Notes under the pieces: model-generated
Told to the model about the DNA's origin: nothing
Seen by the model: only the letters and a program-made list of their open reading frames with translations
The model's database searches: none
Shown: piece after piece, positions 14,860 to 18,915 of the stretch
How positions within the stretch are numbered: position 1 is the stretch's first letter
Layout of the letters: each line of letters begins with the position of its first letter
Assembly: GCA_002439805.1 (NCBI GenBank)
Contig: DJPQ01000115.1
Coordinates: 1 to 18,915 of the forward strand
Source: Bacteroidales bacterium UBA6408
GTDB taxonomy: Bacteria > Bacteroidota > Bacteroidia > Bacteroidales > UBA932
Reading direction: 5' to 3'
Length of the DNA stretch: 18,915 bases
Translations under genes and position numbers: made by a program

Positions 14860-15711
14860 TTATAACGGATAAAATGTTACTATTGTTTTCCCTCCATACG
14901 CCTGATTGTTCCAGTCCACACCAAATTTTGAGAAATATGATTCAGCTAACCTATTGGCTCGCCTCTCTGTCCAATATGCCTGATGTTGATAATTCGACCC
15001 GGATGAAACCTTTGACGCACTTATCGCACTTGGTATGCCGATGGCAAACAAATACAGAAGTCCCCATTTCGAACTATCTATCGTGTGCCCATATTCATGC
15101 ATATACATTGGGTCATATTTGATATAATCCTTAAAATTTCGGTCTATTCCGCTGTTTTTCAGATCGATGTTCACATAATCCCCCAAGGTCACACCTTGCC
15201 TATTGTGAGCATACTCGTTGGAAACAAATGTTGCCCCACCAAAATAATCAACCCTATCAGCCTGACCTACCACTGTCCTATAATAAGAGTATGCCTGACC
15301 CGCAAAAGTCTGCAACAGTCCGAGTGTATGACGGCTATACCCCTGCCATAATCCTTTTTCAAAATTGTTCTCATCAAGATAAAAATTTCCCAAAAACATC
15401 TTCCATGAGTTGCCAAAGGACTCCCAGCCACGACAGGCTCCCGCTATAAGGTTCGCAGCACCAACAGTCAATTGGGCTCCGGCATATACAGTCATGGAAG
15501 AATGTATGAATCCACCGATGTAAGGAATCATCGGAGTCAGTTGCCATGTCCAACCGATTGCATATCCAACAAGAGCACCTTGAGCAAAATACTTGAATGT
15601 ATCACCTACTCCCTGCCAATCGGAACGAATATTCCCGGCGACAGCATTCGCGACTGTATTGCCTACGGCGAACACTCCAGCCAAAACCGTCGGGACTACC
15701 CACCAAGCGAC
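14860..15711 (-). other. C-terminal tip of RHS protein 2 with HExxH zinc-peptidase-like motif
   Basis: About 283 residues follow the core end at TDQSGE. The first half has several Gly/Ala-rich hydrophobic helices (WWVVPTVLAGVFAVGNTVA, YFAQGALVGYAIGW), possibly for membrane insertion. The second half carries MHEYGHTIDSS, with HEYGH encoded at 15085-15099, and about 40 residues later AYWTERRANRLAE, which supplies candidate glutamates for a third metal ligand. This is the layout of a minimal zincin. The region is AT-rich compared with the RHS core. Peptidase activity is inferred from the motif alone. Confidence 0.6.
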
Positions 15712-18700
15712 TTCTCCACTTTGGTCGGTGTAGGAGAGCGGATTGTTGAGACCGTAGGAGTAGCGGTTGAAGGACTGGGTGAAGTCCGGAGTCTGCACAT
15801 ACGGGTCGGGCGAGAGGAAGCGGCAGAGGAGCGGGTCGTAGAGACGGGCGTTCATGTTGATGAGGCCGAACCACGGGAGATGTTCGTGACCGGTGAAGCC
15901 CCGGCCGAGGCAGAGCGTCGGCTCAGTGCCCGGGGCGTAAATCTCATGCGTCTCAGGGTCGCGAAGCCGTCCCCACGGGTCGTAGCTGTACTCGGCGAGG
16001 AGCGTGCCGTCGGCCGTCACGATGTGGGTGACGCTGCCGAGGTAGTCACGGCCTATGTTCAGCGGTGTCCAGTTGCCGGAGCCCTCGCGGACAAGCACCA
16101 TCGGGGCGGAGTAGGCATCGCCGCCGAGGTAGAGGCGTTCGGTCGATGCGCCGCCTGACCTGATGTCCTGCTCGTAGCGCCCTCCGATGTAGTAGCGCGT
16201 GAGTTCAGGCGAGACGCCCTCGGCATAAAGCATCTTCACGCGGTCGCCGCTGCCGTTGTAGGTGAACGACGCGCTCTTCCCGCCTTCGACAAGGCGCGAC
16301 GGGCGGCCGTAGCAGGTGTAGCTGACGCTCTGCTCGCGGGACGGGACGATGGAGTCGTCCTCCGGCGTGAGGGAGGTCACCTGATAGGGACGGTCAGAGT
16401 TGCCGTAGGTCATCTCACCCACTCCACCTACTGAAGTGACATTGCCGGCAGACGAATAAGTTAGCGTCCTGTCGTCCATTTTTACAAGACGGTTCAGAGC
16501 GTCATAGCTGAACGATTCCGACAAATTGCGGGTGTTGTCCTTTCTGGAATCAAGGTTGCCGGAGAGAAGCCTAAAACTATATTCAACGTCCATCACATCG
16601 TCAATCTTCCGGGAAACAGGCATACCCGAATTGCTGTAGCCGTACTCCCTCGTGACCTCTCCTGTCGTAACACGCAGTGGCATCCCAAAGTCGTTCTCTT
16701 CCTCAAGGCGCATCACAACAGTTCCCTCCGAAAGGACAATGCCTACTCCACGCCCATTTGAATAGAGATAGTTCTCGGTTGCGACATCCCCCGACTGAGC
16801 CGTGTATCTTATGCCGTTCACACGGTTTCCGACACCGTAGGCATAGCTCTTCAACAGCCACTTTCCATCCGGGACGGTTTCCTTTTCCGTCAGCACGCGG
16901 TCGTATCGGTCGTAGGTGTATGTCTTGGCGGTTCCGTTCGTCGAGACCATAGAGACAAGCCGGCCGTAACTGTCATAACTATATGAAGTAGAATACTCTC
17001 CGAGTCTGTCGGTCTTTGTGACACGCCCGAATTTGTCAAAATAAGACACAATCTGCCCATTAGGATTCGTCTGCGTGCGCACCGACGTGCCGTCCGCATT
17101 CCATGCCGTCGTGTCGGTCTGCGTGCCCGCGCTCGGGTCGTCAATGCGGATGCGCCGTCCATAGCTGTCATAGCCGAATGTTGTTGTAACACCTCTTGTT
17201 GTCACTGACGACGGCTGACCGTCATTGCGAAGGTTGTAGGTAATGGAGCCGCCCTGGTCTTCTACTTGCGCGGCATTTCCGAGAGCATCGTACTTCACAG
17301 TCTTGCTTATACCATTGCGCCACTCAGTGACGGTGTTTCCTGAATAGATGCGACGGGTTGTCTTGTCCGGAGTCGAGACTATCGTCGAACGTCCGTAACT
17401 GTCATACGAATAGTATATCCATGCAGTAGGACCAGAACCTCTGTACGGCATAGTTTCTCGGGACAGCAGCCCCTTGGAATCATAGGCATAGTCCGTCTTC
17501 TGCCATTGCCCGTCAAAGCGGAGGTTTTCAGTATGGACTTTGCGACCAATTCCGTCATAATGTGTGACTGTCGTAGGGGCGACATTGGACGACTCCGTCA
17601 CCGTATAAGTTCCGGTTCCTCCCCATGCGAGTGTCCGCGTCGTGACTGTGCCGTCAGGGCTTTCTGTACGAAGGACATTACCGAGGGCGTCGTATGAAAC
17701 CTTGGTTGTGTCGCCGTGGTGGTTCACGATGCGCTCCGGCTTTCCGAAGCGGTTGTAGTCAGCATAGCACGTCACCCTCCCGAGGGCATCGGTCTCGGAG
17801 GTCAGAAAATGTCCGTCAGAAGTGTAGGTCCGGCTGGAGCCGACATACTCGGAGGCGCCGAAGTTCGCCGTGCGTTCCGACAGGACATTGCCGAAATCAT
17901 CGTATTCATAACGAACTTCAGAAACCATTTTCGTATTGTCGGACTCGGTATCGATAAAAACAGATGTTCCTGATGAAGTCTTGGAGGGACTTGAGGTATT
18001 GAATTTTCCCACAGAACCACGGCATGATGTTCGACATACCAACCTGCATTTTTCATCGTATTCATACTCCGTTTTCCACGCAGTGTTGGCGAGCCGCCTC
18101 GTAATCACAATCGCCTTGGTCGTACGCCCAATTCTTCCGTCTCTTTGGTATTTTGCAGTCAGTTCCGCATCCATAAGACCCAAGACATATTTTTCTTTTG
18201 TCAGAAAATTGCTGTAGGAATATGTTGTTCGCTCACCTTCTGTGACTGTTGATTTTCGTACCGTCTTGGAGACAAGCTTCGTAACGAGGCAGTCATAATC
18301 ACCATAAGCAAGCTTAGTAACGGTCATGACATTCGTCAGACTGTCAGCGTGTTCCGACTTTATCAGACGGGGATTCATTTTCCCATATTCCGTGCTGTTT
18401 GCATCATAAGTGTTCACGATTGTCTCGAACGGCGCGTCAGGAGAGCTGAGCAGAGCCGTCGAGGAACGGAGCGGGACACCGAATTTCTCCGGGTCATTTT
18501 CCTGAACCGAAACAACCTCCGCGACTTTGTCCTCGCAACGAACCTTGCCGAAGCCGCAGAATCCGAGGCCGCCGCTGCCGGAGACCGCATCATAGTAGGT
18601 GTATTCCGCATCCGCGACCCTGTGACCTGTTTTGTCAGGGTTGCCATAAGTCGCCGTATTCTGTAAGAGATTCATCGGGAACGCGACGCGCGCGAATCCG

Positions 18701-18915
18701 TCCGCGCTCGAATATGAGCGGCTGCCGTCATTGTCATATATCGCATCCGAATCCATCAGGTTGGCATATTCATTGGTCTGAAGCACGCCGTAGCTGTCTT
18801 CCATTTCAGCGACAAGACGGTTAGCTCCCCTATTGTCAGAAAACTTGTAGCTCGTAATCGTATGCCCGTCTATGGTCATGAGACCGCTTATTGTGTTATA
18901 TCCGAGTATATTATT
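14860..18915 (-). CDS. Very large RHS-repeat protein, N-terminally truncated by the window edge
   Basis: The frame is open to the right edge: upstream of the first internal ATG (18879) it continues with NNILGYNTISGL, so the true start is outside. At least 1351 residues are present. The first 250 or so resemble the middle region of SpvB/TcdB-like proteins. Many YD repeats follow (YEYDDFGNVL, VSYDALGNVL, FGYDSYGRRI, YSYDSYGRLV). The core end has DYLGSVTHIV, YSYDPWGRLRDP, NARLYDPLLCRFLSPDPY and NRYSYGLNNPLSYTD. After it come Gly/Ala-rich hydrophobic helices and a tip with HEYGH. RHS proteins of this type are exported shells carrying variable C-terminal effectors. It is followed by a lipoprotein gene and then the secretion operon on the same strand. 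Identity is certain; target and export route are not visible. Confidence 0.93.
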   Translation of the reverse strand, partial: NNILGYNTISGLMTIDGHTITSYKFSDNRGANRLVAEMEDSYGVLQTNEYANLMDSDAIYDNDGSRSYSSADGFARVAFPMNLLQNTATYGNPDKTGHRVADAEYTYYDAVSGSGGLGFCGFGKVRCEDKVAEVVSVQENDPEKFGVPLRSSTALLSSPDAPFETIVNTYDANSTEYGKMNPRLIKSEHADSLTNVMTVTKLAYGDYDCLVTKLVSKTVRKSTVTEGERTTYSYSNFLTKEKYVLGLMDAELTAKYQRDGRIGRTTKAIVITRRLANTAWKTEYEYDEKCRLVCRTSCRGSVGKFNTSSPSKTSSGTSVFIDTESDNTKMVSEVRYEYDDFGNVLSERTANFGASEYVGSSRTYTSDGHFLTSETDALGRVTCYADYNRFGKPERIVNHHGDTTKVSYDALGNVLRTESPDGTVTTRTLAWGGTGTYTVTESSNVAPTTVTHYDGIGRKVHTENLRFDGQWQKTDYAYDSKGLLSRETMPYRGSGPTAWIYYSYDSYGRSTIVSTPDKTTRRIYSGNTVTEWRNGISKTVKYDALGNAAQVEDQGGSITYNLRNDGQPSSVTTRGVTTTFGYDSYGRRIRIDDPSAGTQTDTTAWNADGTSVRTQTNPNGQIVSYFDKFGRVTKTDRLGEYSTSYSYDSYGRLVSMVSTNGTAKTYTYDRYDRVLTEKETVPDGKWLLKSYAYGVGNRVNGIRYTAQSGDVATENYLYSNGRGVGIVLSEGTVVMRLEEENDFGMPLRVTTGEVTREYGYSNSGMPVSRKIDDVMDVEYSFRLLSGNLDSRKDNTRNLSESFSYDALNRLVKMDDRTLTYSSAGNVTSVGGVGEMTYGNSDRPYQVTSLTPEDDSIVPSREQSVSYTCYGRPSRLVEGGKSASFTYNGSGDRVKMLYAEGVSPELTRYYIGGRYEQDIRSGGASTERLYLGGDAYSAPMVLVREGSGNWTPLNIGRDYLGSVTHIVTADGTLLAEYSYDPWGRLRDPETHEIYAPGTEPTLCLGRGFTGHEHLPWFGLINMNARLYDPLLCRFLSPDPYVQTPDFTQSFNRYSYGLNNPLSYTDQSGEVAWWVVPTVLAGVFAVGNTVANAVAGNIRSDWQGVGDTFKYFAQGALVGYAIGWTWQLTPMIPYIGGFIHSSMTVYAGAQLTVGAANLIAGACRGWESFGNSWKMFLGNFYLDENNFEKGLWQGYSRHTLGLLQTFAGQAYSYYRTVVGQADRVDYFGGATFVSNEYAHNRQGVTLGDYVNIDLKNSGIDRNFKDYIKYDPMYMHEYGHTIDSSKWGLLYLFAIGIPSAISASKVSSGSNYQHQAYWTERRANRLAESYFSKFGVDWNNQAYGGKTIVTFYPL

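Noticed and set aside
15472..16158. Plus-strand open frame of 228 codons opposite RHS protein 2
   Set aside because: It is antisense to RHS core repeats and has low-complexity Val/Glu/Arg/Ala composition typical of a shadow frame.
1..18915. CRISPR arrays, tRNA or rRNA genes, insertion sequences, inteins
   Set aside because: I saw no regularly spaced short repeats, cloverleaf-like sequences, transposase motifs or splicing-domain motifs; RHS repeats are degenerate protein repeats, not CRISPR.

Overview
The window reads as a chromosomal segment of a Bacteroidota species, probably Bacteroidales with a fairly GC-rich genome. The grounds are a perfect TAnnTTTG-type -7 box ahead of the ClC gene, no Shine-Dalgarno sequences at the starts, Bacteroidota-style RHS proteins with a Sec signal peptide, and a Tex start next to a ClC-CBS gene. 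Every gene I accept lies on the minus strand, so transcription runs from high to low coordinates. I could not compute composition; GC statements are by eye.

Layout in transcription order. (1) 18915-14540: a very large RHS protein whose N-terminus lies outside the window and whose C-terminal tip carries an HEYGH zinc-peptidase-like motif, followed 2 nt later by a small lipoprotein (possible immunity partner). (2) 14412-2193: a compact type II secretion/type IV pilus-like operon: ATPase (GspE/PilB), secretin (GspD/PilQ), then an RHS toxin with two related immunity genes and an orphan toxin fragment, then inner-membrane assembly proteins (PilN/GspL-like, PilO/GspM-like), a GspK-like pseudopilin, a pseudopilin that appears fused to a PilP/GspC-like periplasmic domain, a GspI-like pseudopilin and the platform protein GspF. 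Gaps are mostly a few bases, and several stops and starts overlap. (3) 2168-328: a ClC-family anion transporter with its own promoter-like box. (4) 113-1: the first 37 codons of a Tex-like protein, after a 214-nt leader with inverted repeats.

How it may work together: RHS protein 1 has a Sec signal peptide, no type IX sorting domain and an enclosed C-terminal toxin, and it sits inside the operon for a secretin-based machine that exports folded periplasmic proteins. The simplest hypothesis is that this machine is a dedicated exporter for RHS toxin 1 and possibly for neighbouring RHS protein 2. The toxin tip, its immunity gene, the orphan tip and the second immunity gene are AT-rich, mosaic and duplicated, as expected for exchangeable toxin/immunity cassettes, while the machine genes around them are GC-rich and uniform. 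The window holds no major pseudopilin (GspG/PilA), PilM, prepilin peptidase or retraction ATPase, so the apparatus must be minimal or borrow parts from elsewhere.
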